A stretch of DNA of 64,000 nucleotides from Halostella pelagica (GCA_005954745.1 CP040678.1:868001-932000), one strand, 5' to 3'; shown: positions 16,646 through 27,949, numbered from the stretch's first letter. A program made the numbers and translations. Notes: a model not told the origin generated them from the letters alone.

Positions 16646-18370
16646 TTAGTCCGCGCGTTCCGGCGACCGCACCGTCGCGAACTTGCCCAGGTCGGCGTCT
16701 ACCCCGACCTCGGCCGTCGACTCGTACGGACGGTTAACGACGATGTCGCCCGCGCTGCTCCTGCCGACGCCCGGTATCGCCCTGAGTTCGTCCATCGACG
16801 CGCTGTTGACATCGAGCGGGTAGGGGACGCCGGTGACGGAACGGTAGCCGTGGCCGACGATGGAAACGTCGATGGTCCGGCCGAGTTCTCGCTCGCCGGG
16901 GATACCGACGAGCAGCGGGTAGGTGCCGAGTTGCCGGCCGAACGTCTTGCCGTCCTGATGGTACTCCAGCGTGACGTCCGGCAGGACGGTTCCCGGCGGG
17001 GCGACGCGCTGGAGCATCGGATTGTCTATCTCTTCACGGACCTCCTGTTTGTACTGCTTGAACTGCTGCTTGTGGTCCTGTGCGAGTTCCGCGCCCGTCT
17101 CGGCCATATCGGTGCCCTCGAACGCCATCACCTGACGGATGTTCACGCGGCGGAGCATCAGCCCCTCGTCGTAGACGCGCTGGAGGAACTGCCTGTTGTG
17201 CTCGAACGTCTCCTTCCGTTCGCCTTTCAGTCCGTGGACGAGGTTGATACCGGGCAGGAGTTTCGGAAGGCGGTTCGGAGCGTCGTCGCCGGTCGAGGGG
17301 CCCGTCGCGTCGCTCCCCTCTCCCGGCCGCCATCCGGCCTCTTCGTTGACGATCTTGACCGCTTCGAAGCACTCCTCGGCGGAGACGTTGAGATTGTTCT
17401 CCTCCTGTACGAGCGGGTCCGCGGATTCGAGACCGAACGCCGCCGTGTCCCCGGGCGTGTTGTGCTCCGCGATGACCCGGATACCCTCGCGGGCCTTCTC
17501 GGGCCACTTCACGACCGTGATGGGGTTCATATTGTCGAGGTGAAGCGTTTCGAGGTCGGGTGCCACCTCGCGGATGCCGCCGTAGAGGTCGCGGAGCGCG
17601 TCCGGGTTCGGCGCTTCGCCGTCGCCGCCGTAGGCAAGGATGTCTGCCTGGCGACCGAGGCGGAAATGCTGGACGCCGCGGTCGGAGAGCGCGTCCACCT
17701 CGTCGACGACGCTCTCGGGCGGACGGAAATCGGGGTCGCCGTACATCGGTTCCGTACAGAACGAACAGCGGTACGGACAGCCGCGAGACGTTTCCAGTTC
17801 CGCGATGAGGTAGTCGGGGTGGTTCGGATGCTGTTCCACGATAAACGCCCCCTTGCGCGCCCAGCGCGTCTCCTCGGGGACGCCGCGGTAGCGGTCCTCG
17901 AACCCTTCGAGCCCGTTCGAGACGATGTCGTACGCCGCGGCCTCGACGTCGGCCATGGCGAGGAAGTCGAAATCCAGGTCGTCGCGTTCGGTTTCGCTCG
18001 CGCCCTCGTTCGCGTCGCCGACGCCGAAGCGGACCGGACCGCCCATCAGCGAGGTGCCGTCGGCGGTCCACGCGAGTTCGCGCACCTCGTCGGGTTCGGC
18101 CGGTGTGCCGCCGACGTACTTCCCGGGGACGGTCATCCCCCCGGTGTAGCAGAGCAGGTCCGCTTCTTCGACGTCGCGCCACTTGTGGCGGTCGTCGCGG
18201 AGTTCGTCGATGGTGTGGTACGTGATGTTCTCCGACGGGACGCCCGCGTCGACGAGCGCGCCGGCTGTGTACCGGGGGTACGTCGAGACGTACGGCGGGA
18301 CCCCGAAATGCGCTGGCTCGTCGACGTAACCGTCGACGATGGTCACGGAGAGGTCGGCGGGGTCTGTCAT
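16646..18370 (-). CDS. Radical SAM protein with C-terminal helix-hairpin-helix
   Basis: This is a 574-aa radical SAM enzyme. An N-terminal ~180-residue region (LSVTIVDGYVDEP, GVPPYVSTYPRYTAGAL, LLCYTGGMTVPGKY) resembles the B12-binding-like Rossmann half of some radical SAM proteins. The 4Fe-4S motif is C198xxxC202xxC205 (GCPYRCSFC). The TIM barrel follows, and the C-terminus has a HhH element (MDELRAIPGVGRSSAGDIV). The ATG at 18370 (MTDPADLS) is chosen; the 37 upstream codons look non-coding. This family is conserved in archaea and its reaction is unknown to me. Confidence 0.88.
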   Translation of the reverse strand: MTDPADLSVTIVDGYVDEPAHFGVPPYVSTYPRYTAGALVDAGVPSENITYHTIDELRDDRHKWRDVEEADLLCYTGGMTVPGKYVGGTPAEPDEVRELAWTADGTSLMGGPVRFGVGDANEGASETERDDLDFDFLAMADVEAAAYDIVSNGLEGFEDRYRGVPEETRWARKGAFIVEQHPNHPDYLIAELETSRGCPYRCSFCTEPMYGDPDFRPPESVVDEVDALSDRGVQHFRLGRQADILAYGGDGEAPNPDALRDLYGGIREVAPDLETLHLDNMNPITVVKWPEKAREGIRVIAEHNTPGDTAAFGLESADPLVQEENNLNVSAEECFEAVKIVNEEAGWRPGEGSDATGPSTGDDAPNRLPKLLPGINLVHGLKGERKETFEHNRQFLQRVYDEGLMLRRVNIRQVMAFEGTDMAETGAELAQDHKQQFKQYKQEVREEIDNPMLQRVAPPGTVLPDVTLEYHQDGKTFGRQLGTYPLLVGIPGERELGRTIDVSIVGHGYRSVTGVPYPLDVNSASMDELRAIPGVGRSSAGDIVVNRPYESTAEVGVDADLGKFATVRSPERAD

Positions 18371-18430
18371 ACGTCTCCGTTGACGCTCGACGGGTAAAAC
18401 GGTGCGGAAACGGACGGTGTGGAATCCGGC

Positions 18431-18445
18431 AGAGTCCGAGACTCT
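18431..18445. promoter_or_regulatory. 15-base perfect dyad between divergent genes
   Basis: AGAGTC-CGA-GACTCT lies 60 bases upstream of the radical SAM start and 68 upstream of the small zinc protein start. It may be an operator shared by both promoters or a chance dyad in GC-rich DNA. Confidence 0.3.
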
Positions 18446-18513
18446 CGGTCCGGGCGTCGGCAACGCCATACCCTGCCGCAAACGGTTTCCCCGTACCGAG
18501 ATTACTCTGATCT

Positions 18514-18672
18514 ATGCCAAAGACCGAGGAGATCAAGTGCACGAACGAGAACTGCGAACTCGACATGTTCGAGAACCACTACACCTACGACGTGCCCGAC
18601 GACCTGAGCGTCGACGACCTCGTCTGTCCGTACTGCGCCGAGACGGAGAGCCTGCAGCTGATCGAACTGTGA
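18514..18672 (+). CDS. Small CxxC zinc protein (52 aa)
   Basis: This small protein opens MPKTEEIKCTNENCELDMF and closes VCPYCAETESLQLIEL. The paired cysteines (C-x4-C and CPYC) are spaced about 30 residues apart, consistent with one zinc ribbon. It is acidic, as expected for a haloarchaeal protein. Orthologues are widespread in haloarchaea but I know of no function. It is followed by the Hsp20-like gene on the same strand after a 75-base gap. Confidence 0.82.
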   Translation: MPKTEEIKCTNENCELDMFENHYTYDVPDDLSVDDLVCPYCAETESLQLIEL

Positions 18673-18747
18673 GCGGGGCGGCGACGGCCGCTCGCGTTCG
18701 GAGAACGCGTCAGACTTAGGCGTCTGCGGCCCGTCATTCGGAACAAG

Positions 18748-19182
18748 ATGACACTGCGTGAGATCGGCAAGTCGGTCAGCGACTCGGTCGTCAAGCGAGT
18801 CGGCCGGGCGGCCAGTCGCCTTCAGGAGTCGCGGTCGCTCACGGCGGACGTACTGGAAAGCGACGAGGCGTTTCTGGTCGTGTTCGACGCACCGGGTACC
18901 ACGAGCAGCGACGTTCAGGTGCGGTTCGTCGACGACGCCGTGATGGTTCGTATCGACCGGTTCCGGGAGTACCGCGAGGGGTACGAGATGCGGTTCCCCG
19001 GCCGCGGCCTCTCGCTGGACGGCCGTGCGGAACTGCCCGACGGAGCAGATGTCGTCCCCGGCGAGTCGACGGCGACGCTCACCGGTTCGGGAGAACTCCG
19101 CGTTCGCCTGCCGAAATCCGACCCCGTCGGCGGAGACGGCACCACTGGTTCCGAAACCGCCGACGCCGCGACTGACGCGTAA
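18748..19182 (+). CDS. Hsp20/alpha-crystallin-like small heat-shock protein
   Basis: This 144-aa protein has an alpha-crystallin-like beta sandwich. LTADVLESDEAFLVVFDAPGTTSSDVQVRFVDDAVMVRI is the first sheet, and REYREGYEMRFPGRGLSLDGRAELPDG leads to TATLTGSGELRVRLPKSD, in which the ACD end motif is reduced. The N-terminal helix contains VSDSVVKRVGRAASRLQES. Such proteins bind unfolding clients without ATP. The missing classical I-x-I tail suggests a divergent member that may not form large oligomers. Confidence 0.83.
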   Translation: MTLREIGKSVSDSVVKRVGRAASRLQESRSLTADVLESDEAFLVVFDAPGTTSSDVQVRFVDDAVMVRIDRFREYREGYEMRFPGRGLSLDGRAELPDGADVVPGESTATLTGSGELRVRLPKSDPVGGDGTTGSETADAATDA

Positions 19183-19205
19183 TTACTGCCGCGACTGACG
19201 CGCAA

Positions 19206-20390
19206 CTACTCGGAGACGGTCATTCCTTCGACGATGTCGAACTCCTCGTCGCCAGTAAAGCGAGTCGGATCGTAGTCGGGGATGCCCCCCTCGCCGAGTA
19301 TCGCTTCGGCGGCGACTTCGCCGAGCGCCGACGAGCGCATGAAGCCGTGGCCCTGGAACCCGGTGGCGACGTAGATCCCGTCGCGGAGTTCGCCGAGCAA
19401 CGGGTTTCGGTCCGGCGTCGCGGTACAGAGGCCGGCCCAGGCGTCCGTCACGTCGGCGTCGACGCCGACGCGATGTGCGAGGCCGTCCCGCATCGACGAC
19501 ACGAACGCGTCGTCGCCGTCCCGTTTCCAGTCGTCGGGGTCGCTTTCGACCTCTTCGGTCCCGTCGCCTGCGAGCAGACCGTCGCCGTACGGCCGAAGGT
19601 AGAACCCGCCTGTCGCGTCGTAGGTCATCGGCACCGCCGGACCGTCCTCGTTCGAGCGACCGCTCGGCCCGCCAGCCGTCGTTAGCGCCTGTACGCGGTA
19701 CGGTTTCAGCGCGACCGGGATCCCCGCTTTGGACAGAATCCGTTTCGTCTGCGCCCCGGCGGCGACGAGGACGGCGTCGAACGCGCGGTGCTCACCCTCG
19801 CCTTCGGCGGAACCGCCACCGTCTCGGGCCGTCTTCGACGACCTGGTAGTGACACCCGGCGGGTCGGCCGTGAGTGACACTTCGACGCCGGTTTCGATCC
19901 GCGCGCCGGCCTGGCGCGCTTTCTCGGCGAGCAGTGGCGGGTACGTCTCCGGGCGTACCCGCCCGGCGTTTCGTGCGACGGCGGCGACGGCGATGTCGTC
20001 AGTCCGCAGCGCCGGCCACTCGGCAGACAGCTCTTCCGGGTCGACCAGCGCCGCGTCCCGCCCGTGGGATCGCATTCTGGGGACCTGCTCACGGATAGCG
20101 TCCGCGCGGCGTTCGTCGCCCTCGCGCGCCAGCCAGACGTACGGCGTCACCTCGAAGGAGAAGTCGCCCTCCCCCGAGAATTCGCGGAAGCGCTCGACGG
20201 CGCGGTCGGCGACGCGAGCGTCGACGCTGTCGGCGAACGCGTCGTAAACGATCCCCGCCGCGCGACCCGTGCTGCCGGCGGCTATCTCCCCGCGTTCGAA
20301 CAGCGTGACGTCCGTTCCGCGCTCTGCGAGGTCGTAGGCGGCTGTCGTGCCGACGGCACCGCCGCCGACCACAGCAACGTGCTTGGCCAT
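19206..20390 (-). CDS. FAD-dependent oxidoreductase (DadA/SoxB-like)
   Basis: This 394-aa flavoprotein has the dinucleotide motif VVGGGAVGTTAAYDLAERG at the N-terminus and ERGEIAAGSTGRAAGIV, which is characteristic of D-amino-acid, sarcosine or glycine oxidase-type enzymes. Later motifs ATPDRNPLLGELRDGIYVATGFQGHGFMRSSALGE close the FAD site. The substrate is probably an amine or N-methyl amino acid. The ATG at 20390 (MAKHVAVVGGG) is used; an upstream start at 20414 adds 8 residues ahead of the Rossmann strand. Confidence 0.9.
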   Translation of the reverse strand: MAKHVAVVGGGAVGTTAAYDLAERGTDVTLFERGEIAAGSTGRAAGIVYDAFADSVDARVADRAVERFREFSGEGDFSFEVTPYVWLAREGDERRADAIREQVPRMRSHGRDAALVDPEELSAEWPALRTDDIAVAAVARNAGRVRPETYPPLLAEKARQAGARIETGVEVSLTADPPGVTTRSSKTARDGGGSAEGEGEHRAFDAVLVAAGAQTKRILSKAGIPVALKPYRVQALTTAGGPSGRSNEDGPAVPMTYDATGGFYLRPYGDGLLAGDGTEEVESDPDDWKRDGDDAFVSSMRDGLAHRVGVDADVTDAWAGLCTATPDRNPLLGELRDGIYVATGFQGHGFMRSSALGEVAAEAILGEGGIPDYDPTRFTGDEEFDIVEGMTVSE

Positions 20391-20448
20391 ACGTAGCGGT
20401 CGGACGGGGTCCACTTACGCGTACCGCCGGAGAGCGACACTGCGGGCG

Positions 20449-20613
20449 TTACGATGGATGTTGGTGCTTGATACGCTCGGCGACCGTTCCCGGGACCGGC
20501 GTCCCGCAGTCCTTGCATTTCCAGGTCGGGTAGACGCCGCCTTGCTCCTTCCGCATGTCCTGTCTGTACTGGAGGGTTGCACCGCAGGTACACCGGTGAG
20601 TGGCGGTGGACAT
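20449..20613 (-). CDS. Small zinc-ribbon protein (54 aa)
   Basis: This small protein begins MSTATHRCTCGATLQYRQDM and continues WKCKDCGTPVPGTVAERIKHQ. The CxC and CxxC pairs, 26 residues apart, suggest one zinc ion. The basic and aromatic middle (QYRQDMRKEQGG) is unusual for the acidic host proteome and could contact nucleic acid (inference). It is separated from the FAD oxidoreductase by 58 bases on the same strand. Confidence 0.75.
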   Translation of the reverse strand: MSTATHRCTCGATLQYRQDMRKEQGGVYPTWKCKDCGTPVPGTVAERIKHQHPS

Positions 20614-20852
20614 AGTCGACGGGAGTTCACGGAAGAAAATAAGTGTCGCGCCGCTCCCGACAACGGCAGGAAAACGAGCGGCGAACGCGCCTCCACAGCG
20701 GAAAAGGAACGCTCGGTTGGGGACCTGTTAACCGGAAGAGCGTAATTGCCGTCCCACCTAAAGCTGTCACTAGGCGGGTCGACGGACCCCGTGGGAATTG
20801 GTCGCTTTCGCCGCGCATTCCGGAGATTTGCGCCGCGCGCCCAAGCCTTATT

Positions 20853-20889
20853 ATTGTCTAGTCCAATCATCTTTCGAGAGAAGTAATTA

Positions 20890-20901
<12 letters not shown>
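20853..20901. promoter_or_regulatory. Inverted repeat flanking the katG-operon promoter
   Basis: ATTGTCTA (20853-20860) and its exact reverse complement TAGACAAT (20894-20901) bracket the likely transcription start. The TATA-like CTTATTATTG (20848-20857) overlaps the left arm and the right arm lies within the first codons of the ORF at 20890. This would suit a repressor that closes the promoter, such as a peroxide-responsive protein; the regulator is unknown. Confidence 0.4.
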
Positions 20902-23228
<2,327 letters not shown>

Positions 23229-23316
23229 ACGCGCGGTCTTTCGCCGCGCTATCGCTGTAACGAGCCGACTGCGTCGCCGTTCTTTCGTCTCGGCCTGTGA
23301 CTCTCGACCGGAGTCG

Positions 23317-24105
23317 CTACGCCCGTCTCTCGAACGCGTCGACCCCGCGGGCGGGATAGCCCACGACAGTCGTCGCACCGGCGTCTTTCAACTCGGCGAC
23401 GCGCTCACGAACCGTCTCGGGCGTCCCGACGAGCGCGTAATCGCGAGTCGCCCGCAGCAACACGTCCCGAGCGCGGCCCGTCGCCTCGCTGTCGGTAGCC
23501 GCGCCGTCGGGAAGCGCGCGGGCGACGGGTTTGCGTCGCGCCGAGTAGTCGCCGACAGCGTCGAGGACCGCGTCTTCGTCGTCGGTCAGTACGGTCGGCG
23601 CGTAGATGACGACGTCCGCGTCGAGTCCCGCTGCGCGGAGCGCCCGGAGGTCGCGGGTAGTCGACCGCGAGAGGAGTTCGTACTGGGGGCCGCCTGCCGC
23701 CAGTGCGATGCGTTCGACGCTCTCCGTCCCGACCCAGGCGTCGGTCGCGCGCTCTTTCGCCGTTCCGAGGCGAGGAGCGACGGCCCGACTCCGCTCCGCT
23801 TCCGAAAGGTAGGCCGGGTGGCCCGCGACGAGGACGCGACGAACGCCCTCGGGTATCCAGTCGGTCAGCGAGTCGTCGCCGAGCGGGTCGAAACCGTCCG
23901 CTCGTACCGGCGTCGTCAGAAACACCTCGTGGCCCTCGGCGAGCGACGCAAGGGTTTCGGCGTCCGGGAGGTGTTCGCGGCCCTCGTAGTCGACCGCGAC
24001 TGTTTCGAACGGGAGATCGCTCGCTCGCTCGACGGCGCACTCAGTCGGTTTGAGCGCAATGGCGTCGAGTCCCGTCGCAGTGGCTGACTCGGACCCAGTC
24101 AGCAT
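23317..24105 (-). CDS. Uncharacterised luciferase-like/TIM-barrel-like haloarchaeal protein
   Basis: This 262-aa protein contains GLDAIALKPTECAVERASDLPFETVAVDYEGREH, EGVRRVLVAGHPAYLSEAERSRAVAPRLGTAKERATDAWVGTESVERIALAAGG, and ends YALVGTPETVRERVAELKDAGATTVVGYPARG. That final block strongly resembles the C-terminus of F420- or flavin-dependent luciferase-like monooxygenases (LVGTPEEVAERLxELxDAG). The N-terminal part is too diverged to recognise the cofactor site. I therefore infer the fold only, not the reaction. Confidence 0.65.
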   Translation of the reverse strand: MLTGSESATATGLDAIALKPTECAVERASDLPFETVAVDYEGREHLPDAETLASLAEGHEVFLTTPVRADGFDPLGDDSLTDWIPEGVRRVLVAGHPAYLSEAERSRAVAPRLGTAKERATDAWVGTESVERIALAAGGPQYELLSRSTTRDLRALRAAGLDADVVIYAPTVLTDDEDAVLDAVGDYSARRKPVARALPDGAATDSEATGRARDVLLRATRDYALVGTPETVRERVAELKDAGATTVVGYPARGVDAFERRA

Positions 24106-24341
24106 CGTCGATCACCCGTAGAACGCCGGTTAGAAATACTATCGCCCGTGCGGAACGCGACCCATCGTCTGTGAGACCATGTAGCCACTTCTGAGAGGGA
24201 CTCGCAAAAGGGTATCGTTCCGTACGAAGATTGGCCGGCGACGGGAGCCGTCAGGTGTCAGCCAACGCGCCCGCGTTGTTGCACACTCCTCTTTTGTCGG
24301 AACTCGGACCGGATTGACCACGAGTCGGATCGGACACGAGA

Positions 24342-24929
24342 TCAGACCCGCGAACTCGGGTCGATCCGTTCCGGCGCACGCCAGTCGGTGGTCAGTTCGA
24401 AAAAGTCGACGACGATGCGGCCGGTCGCACCCCAGACGGTGTAGCCGTCGACGCGAAAGTAGTGGATGACGACCTCGCCGTAGTGGGGGTGTTCCCGGCG
24501 TTCGTAGTCGTAGTTGGCGTCGTCGAGCATGTCGGCGACGCTGAGGACCGCGATCTCCGCCACTTCGCCGTCGTCGGGTTCGTACTCGCGGTCCGGGACC
24601 CGGGCGACGAACGGTGTCACTGAGTATTCGGTGACAGTCCGTATGTCGTCGATCCTGCCGAGCACTTCGGTCTCCTCGGGGTCCAGTCCGATCTCCTCTC
24701 GGGCCTCCCGGAGCGCGGTCGCCTGCAGGTCCTCGTCCTCAGGTTCGCGGCCGCCGCCGGGGAAACTCATCTGGCCGGGATGCTCGCCGAGGTGTTCGGC
24801 CCGCTTCGTGAACAGGAGGTGTGCCTCGCCGTCGCGTTCGACGACGGGAATGAGGACCGCGGCGTCGTACTTCTCGCCGGTCACCGCCCGCGGCGTGTAC
24901 TCTGCGACACGGTCCAGGTCCAGTTGCAT
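24342..24929 (-). CDS. NUDIX hydrolase, CoA-pyrophosphatase-like
   Basis: This 195-aa enzyme has the complete Nudix box from Gly60 through REAREEIG (R74-E75 and E78-E79). It also has the NudL/CoAse-specific region LLFTKRAEHLGEHPGQMSFPGG (about 38-59) just before it, which marks the CoA diphosphatase subfamily. Expected products are 3',5'-ADP and 4'-phosphopantetheine. The start ATG at 24929 gives MQLDLDRVAEYTPR. It is downstream of the 24963-25412 gene on the same strand (33-base gap), so co-transcription is likely. Confidence 0.92.
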   Translation of the reverse strand: MQLDLDRVAEYTPRAVTGEKYDAAVLIPVVERDGEAHLLFTKRAEHLGEHPGQMSFPGGGREPEDEDLQATALREAREEIGLDPEETEVLGRIDDIRTVTEYSVTPFVARVPDREYEPDDGEVAEIAVLSVADMLDDANYDYERREHPHYGEVVIHYFRVDGYTVWGATGRIVVDFFELTTDWRAPERIDPSSRV

Positions 24930-24962
24930 AGCCGTTCGTCCGAAGTACGTGGCCGGTCCCTC

Positions 24963-25412
24963 TTATCCTCGCCGGTCGAGGTCCGCTCGCATCTCGTCGA
25001 GCGACACCGGCGACCACGCCTCGACGTCGTAACTGACGTCGATCAGCGTCTCCAGTCGGTCCCCGTCGCCGTCCTCGAGCGCGGCGTCCGCGTCCGCGCG
25101 GAGTCGCTCTCGCGTTCGTTCGCCCAGCGCCTCGCGGTCGACCGTCCGCTCCTCGACGTCCATGATGTGCGGCAGGTCTTCGGCGTTCGCGGGAAGCGTC
25201 GGAAACGCAGTCGGTCCGGCGACCAGTAGGTCGTCGTACTCGACGAGATGATAGCCGTCGACGGCCTCGTCGACCGCCGCTGCGCTCTCTGTCTCGTCGA
25301 ACTCCCTGCCCTCGCGGTAGGCGAGTTCCGAGAGCGCGTTCAGGAGTTCGTCCCGAGACAGCGCGCCGAAAAGATCGACGATACCGGCGAGTTCGTCGTG
25401 CGTCAGGTCCAT
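24963..25412 (-). CDS. Conserved haloarchaeal protein with N-terminal helical HTH-like region
   Basis: I do not recognise a biochemical function. The 149-aa product begins MDLTHDELAGIVDLFGALSRDELLNALSELAYREG, which looks like an HTH-type or winged-helix start. It continues DETESAAAVDEAVDGYHLVEYDDLLVAGPTAFPTLP and an acidic helical tail ending in SLDEMRADLDRRG. It is very acidic and soluble with no cysteines. The gene precedes the NUDIX hydrolase by 33 bases. It belongs to a haloarchaeal family (I think DUF7109). Confidence 0.72.
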   Translation of the reverse strand: MDLTHDELAGIVDLFGALSRDELLNALSELAYREGREFDETESAAAVDEAVDGYHLVEYDDLLVAGPTAFPTLPANAEDLPHIMDVEERTVDREALGERTRERLRADADAALEDGDGDRLETLIDVSYDVEAWSPVSLDEMRADLDRRG

Positions 25413-25501
25413 ACGCTGGGTATGCGGCTACCCCGGGATGAGCGTTCGGGCTTTACGTCGCGGTGAGTACGGACAGCACCCCACGTTGTCGAAGGTCCCT
25501 A

Positions 25502-26608
25502 TCAGCGGGTCTCAGCTCTAACTTGTTCTATCGCCTCAGCGGACGCGTTCGCCACGGTCTCGGGCTCTATCGCCGTTTCCGACCACGCCGGCAGGCGGTC
25601 GTCCAGGCTGGGTTCCCGGACGGCGTCGGCGTAGTCGGCGACCTGCTCGCGTTCGGCGGTTGGATCGTACGAGAGGCCGTTGAACGAGGCGTCCGCGGCG
25701 TACTGCCGGACGAACTCCGCCGCGACGTCGCGGTAGCGGTCGGCCAGCGTGTCGTAGTCGGGCGTTACGCCGTGGTCCTCGACGACGCGGAACAGCGCGT
25801 CCCCCACCTGTCGGGACATCTCGGCGAGGCCGGTCGGGCCCGAGACGGCCCGGTGGTCGTGTTCGTGGCGGCCCAGGTCGACCTGCGCGGTGCCCTCGAA
25901 GCCGGCGGCGTCGAACGCGTCGCCGAGCGTCCCGACCTCCAGCCCCCAGGCGCGCGGTGGGCGCAGGGACCGGGCGAGGTCGGCAGTCAGCGCGAACTCG
26001 CCGGCCAGCGCGTACCGGAACGCGCCGAGATAGTCGAGGACGGGGGCGTCGTGCGCGTCGGCGAGTGTCCGAACCAGCGGCGCGTAGAACAGGCGGAACA
26101 GCCGCCCGTAGAGTCGGTCGTTCTCCACCCGGGCGTAGTACCCCTTCGAGAACGCGTACCCGTCTGAGAGCGGCGCGAGCAGGCGCGGCACGTGCGACGC
26201 CGAGTAACTCTTCGCGTCGGCGTCGTGGACGGTGACGTACTCCGCGGACTGGGCCGCGACGCCGAGTGCCAGCCACACGTCTCGGCCTTTCCCGAACCCG
26301 TCGTTTAGCCCGGCGTCGTCTAGCACCGCCTCGACGGCGGGGGCGTTACACCACAGCAGGTCGACCGGCGCGTCGAACGACGACAGCCACGCGGCGAACT
26401 CCGGGACGCGTTCCGCGGGCGCTCGTAGCGCGACGACGATACGCTTGGGGTCGACCGTCGAGAGCGTCGACAGCACGCGCTCGGCGGCGAGGCCCGCGTA
26501 CTCCCGGTCGGTCATCGGTACGACGACCGCGGCCCTGTCGGTCGGTGCCGCCGGCGACGGGTCGTCGAACGCGTGCAGCGTCGTGACCCGCTCCTGAACG
26601 TACTCCAT
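25502..26608 (-). CDS. GT81-type glycosyltransferase (glucosyl/mannosyl-3-phosphoglycerate synthase-like)
   Basis: This 368-aa GT-A enzyme has the N-terminal DRAAVVVPMTDREY, the DxD metal site in VTVHDADAKSYS near residue 135, FSKGYYARVENDRLYGRLFRLFYAPLVR, and LGAFRYALAGEFALTADLARSLRPPRAWGLEVG. These match GpgS/MpgS-type synthases of glucosylglycerate or mannosylglycerate solutes. No partner phosphatase gene lies nearby, so the final product is uncertain. The ATG at 26608 is preferred over the adjoining GTG at 26611. The MFS gene ends 39 bases upstream of it on the same strand. Confidence 0.83.
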   Translation of the reverse strand: MEYVQERVTTLHAFDDPSPAAPTDRAAVVVPMTDREYAGLAAERVLSTLSTVDPKRIVVALRAPAERVPEFAAWLSSFDAPVDLLWCNAPAVEAVLDDAGLNDGFGKGRDVWLALGVAAQSAEYVTVHDADAKSYSASHVPRLLAPLSDGYAFSKGYYARVENDRLYGRLFRLFYAPLVRTLADAHDAPVLDYLGAFRYALAGEFALTADLARSLRPPRAWGLEVGTLGDAFDAAGFEGTAQVDLGRHEHDHRAVSGPTGLAEMSRQVGDALFRVVEDHGVTPDYDTLADRYRDVAAEFVRQYAADASFNGLSYDPTAEREQVADYADAVREPSLDDRLPAWSETAIEPETVANASAEAIEQVRAETR

Positions 26609-26647
26609 CACACGTGCCTTGGACTACGGAATGAAAACGCCGACGAC

Positions 26648-27859
26648 TCACACCGGCGACGCACCGCGGGGCAACCGTTCGGTCACGTACAGACCGAACA
26701 GGACGACGAGAATGGCCAACAGGCCGACGGAAAACAGGCGAAACAGCGCGTCGAAGGCGAATCCGGCGTCGGTCAGCGCGCCGAGGACGGCGCTCCCGGT
26801 CGCCTGTACGAGCATCATCGTCCCGCTGTACAGCGCGTAGGCGCTCGCCCTGTTCTCGTCCGGCAGTGAGTCGAGCAGGTAGATGTCGAGCGCGGGAAAG
26901 AGGCTGTGGACGACGTAGCCGAGAATCACGCTGACAGCGACGACCGTCCACAGCGACCCGACCGCTGTCAGCGCCAACAGACTGGCGATGAACCCCCCGA
27001 GGATCGTCAGCATCAGCGGCACGTACGGGACCCGCTCGGCGACGCGACCCGTGAGGACGAACGCCGGCACCCCGGCGGCGAACACGCCGGTCAGGACGTT
27101 CCGCGCCACCGCTTCGGACAGCCCTTTCACCTCGACGAGGTACGTCACGTAGAAATTGAACACGCCGTTCCAGACGAACCCCGTCGCGCCGATTATCGCG
27201 ACGCCGGTGAGGATTATCGGCCACTGCCGGGTGAGCGCGCCGACGAAGTCCTTATCGTCGCGGCCGGCCTCGGGCATCTCCGCACGGCGAGCGATCAGGA
27301 AGAAGACGACGGTCGTCGCCGCGGCGACGCCGCCGATGAGCCAGAACACGGCGCGCCAGTCGGTTACAAGGAGGACGCCGCCGACCACCAGCGGCGCGCT
27401 GACGGCGGCGAGTTGGCTCGACATCCCGTGAATACCGATGGCGCGGCCGACCCGGTCGGGGAACAGTTCGCTCACGAGCGGATTGGCGGCAATGAAGTAC
27501 GCGCCGCTCGTCAACCCCATCAGCAACGCGCCCGCGGCCAGCGTCGCGAACGAATCCGCGACGGCGGTCACTGCGGTGGCGACGGTGAGTAACGCGCCGG
27601 ATCCGAGGACGACCGTGTGGCGCGGCACCTTCGTGAGCAGGTATCCGGTGGGCATCCGCGGGACGGCGCTTCCCACCCAGGCCATCGTCACGACGAGGCC
27701 GATAGTTCCGCCGGAAAACCCGAACGCCGCTCGCAGCGGTTCGACGAGGGGTGCGAACACCACGCGGGCGATGTTGACGAGAAACACCATGGTACACAGC
27801 GACCCGAACAGCCGTCCGCGCCCCGAAAACGACCGGGCTTTCCCTTGGCTCGATAGCAC
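26648..27859 (-). CDS. Major facilitator superfamily transporter
   Basis: This 403-aa membrane protein shows about twelve hydrophobic helices. The helix 2-3 loop has GSAVPRMPTGYLLTKVPR, related to the MFS G-x3-D-R-x-G-R-R signature, and it has FPDRVGRAIGIHG in the later loop. The reading frame opens with GTG at 27859 (SSQGKARSFSGRGRLFG before the first helix); the next in-frame ATG lies inside helix 1, so GTG is likely. The substrate is unknown. Synteny with the GT81 gene downstream may be casual. Confidence 0.88.
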   Translation of the reverse strand: MLSSQGKARSFSGRGRLFGSLCTMVFLVNIARVVFAPLVEPLRAAFGFSGGTIGLVVTMAWVGSAVPRMPTGYLLTKVPRHTVVLGSGALLTVATAVTAVADSFATLAAGALLMGLTSGAYFIAANPLVSELFPDRVGRAIGIHGMSSQLAAVSAPLVVGGVLLVTDWRAVFWLIGGVAAATTVVFFLIARRAEMPEAGRDDKDFVGALTRQWPIILTGVAIIGATGFVWNGVFNFYVTYLVEVKGLSEAVARNVLTGVFAAGVPAFVLTGRVAERVPYVPLMLTILGGFIASLLALTAVGSLWTVVAVSVILGYVVHSLFPALDIYLLDSLPDENRASAYALYSGTMMLVQATGSAVLGALTDAGFAFDALFRLFSVGLLAILVVLFGLYVTERLPRGASPV

Positions 27860-27949
27860 GAGTGAGAGTACATCAGATGCCGCTTCAAGGCTTTCGAAAC
27901 GAATGGTTCAGGGGTGGTTTTTTGACAGGGTGTCACATACGTTCCGAAT

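Noticed and set aside
16616-18397. 593-codon plus-strand open frame opposite the radical SAM gene
   Set aside because: Shadow frame with skewed composition (Arg/Val/Asp) and no motif, opposite a protein with an intact CxxxCxxC cluster.
24106-24341. 60-codon ORF upstream of the NUDIX gene (24139-24321, minus)
   Set aside because: Arg-rich, non-acidic product with no motif, unlike the acidic haloarchaeal proteins here.
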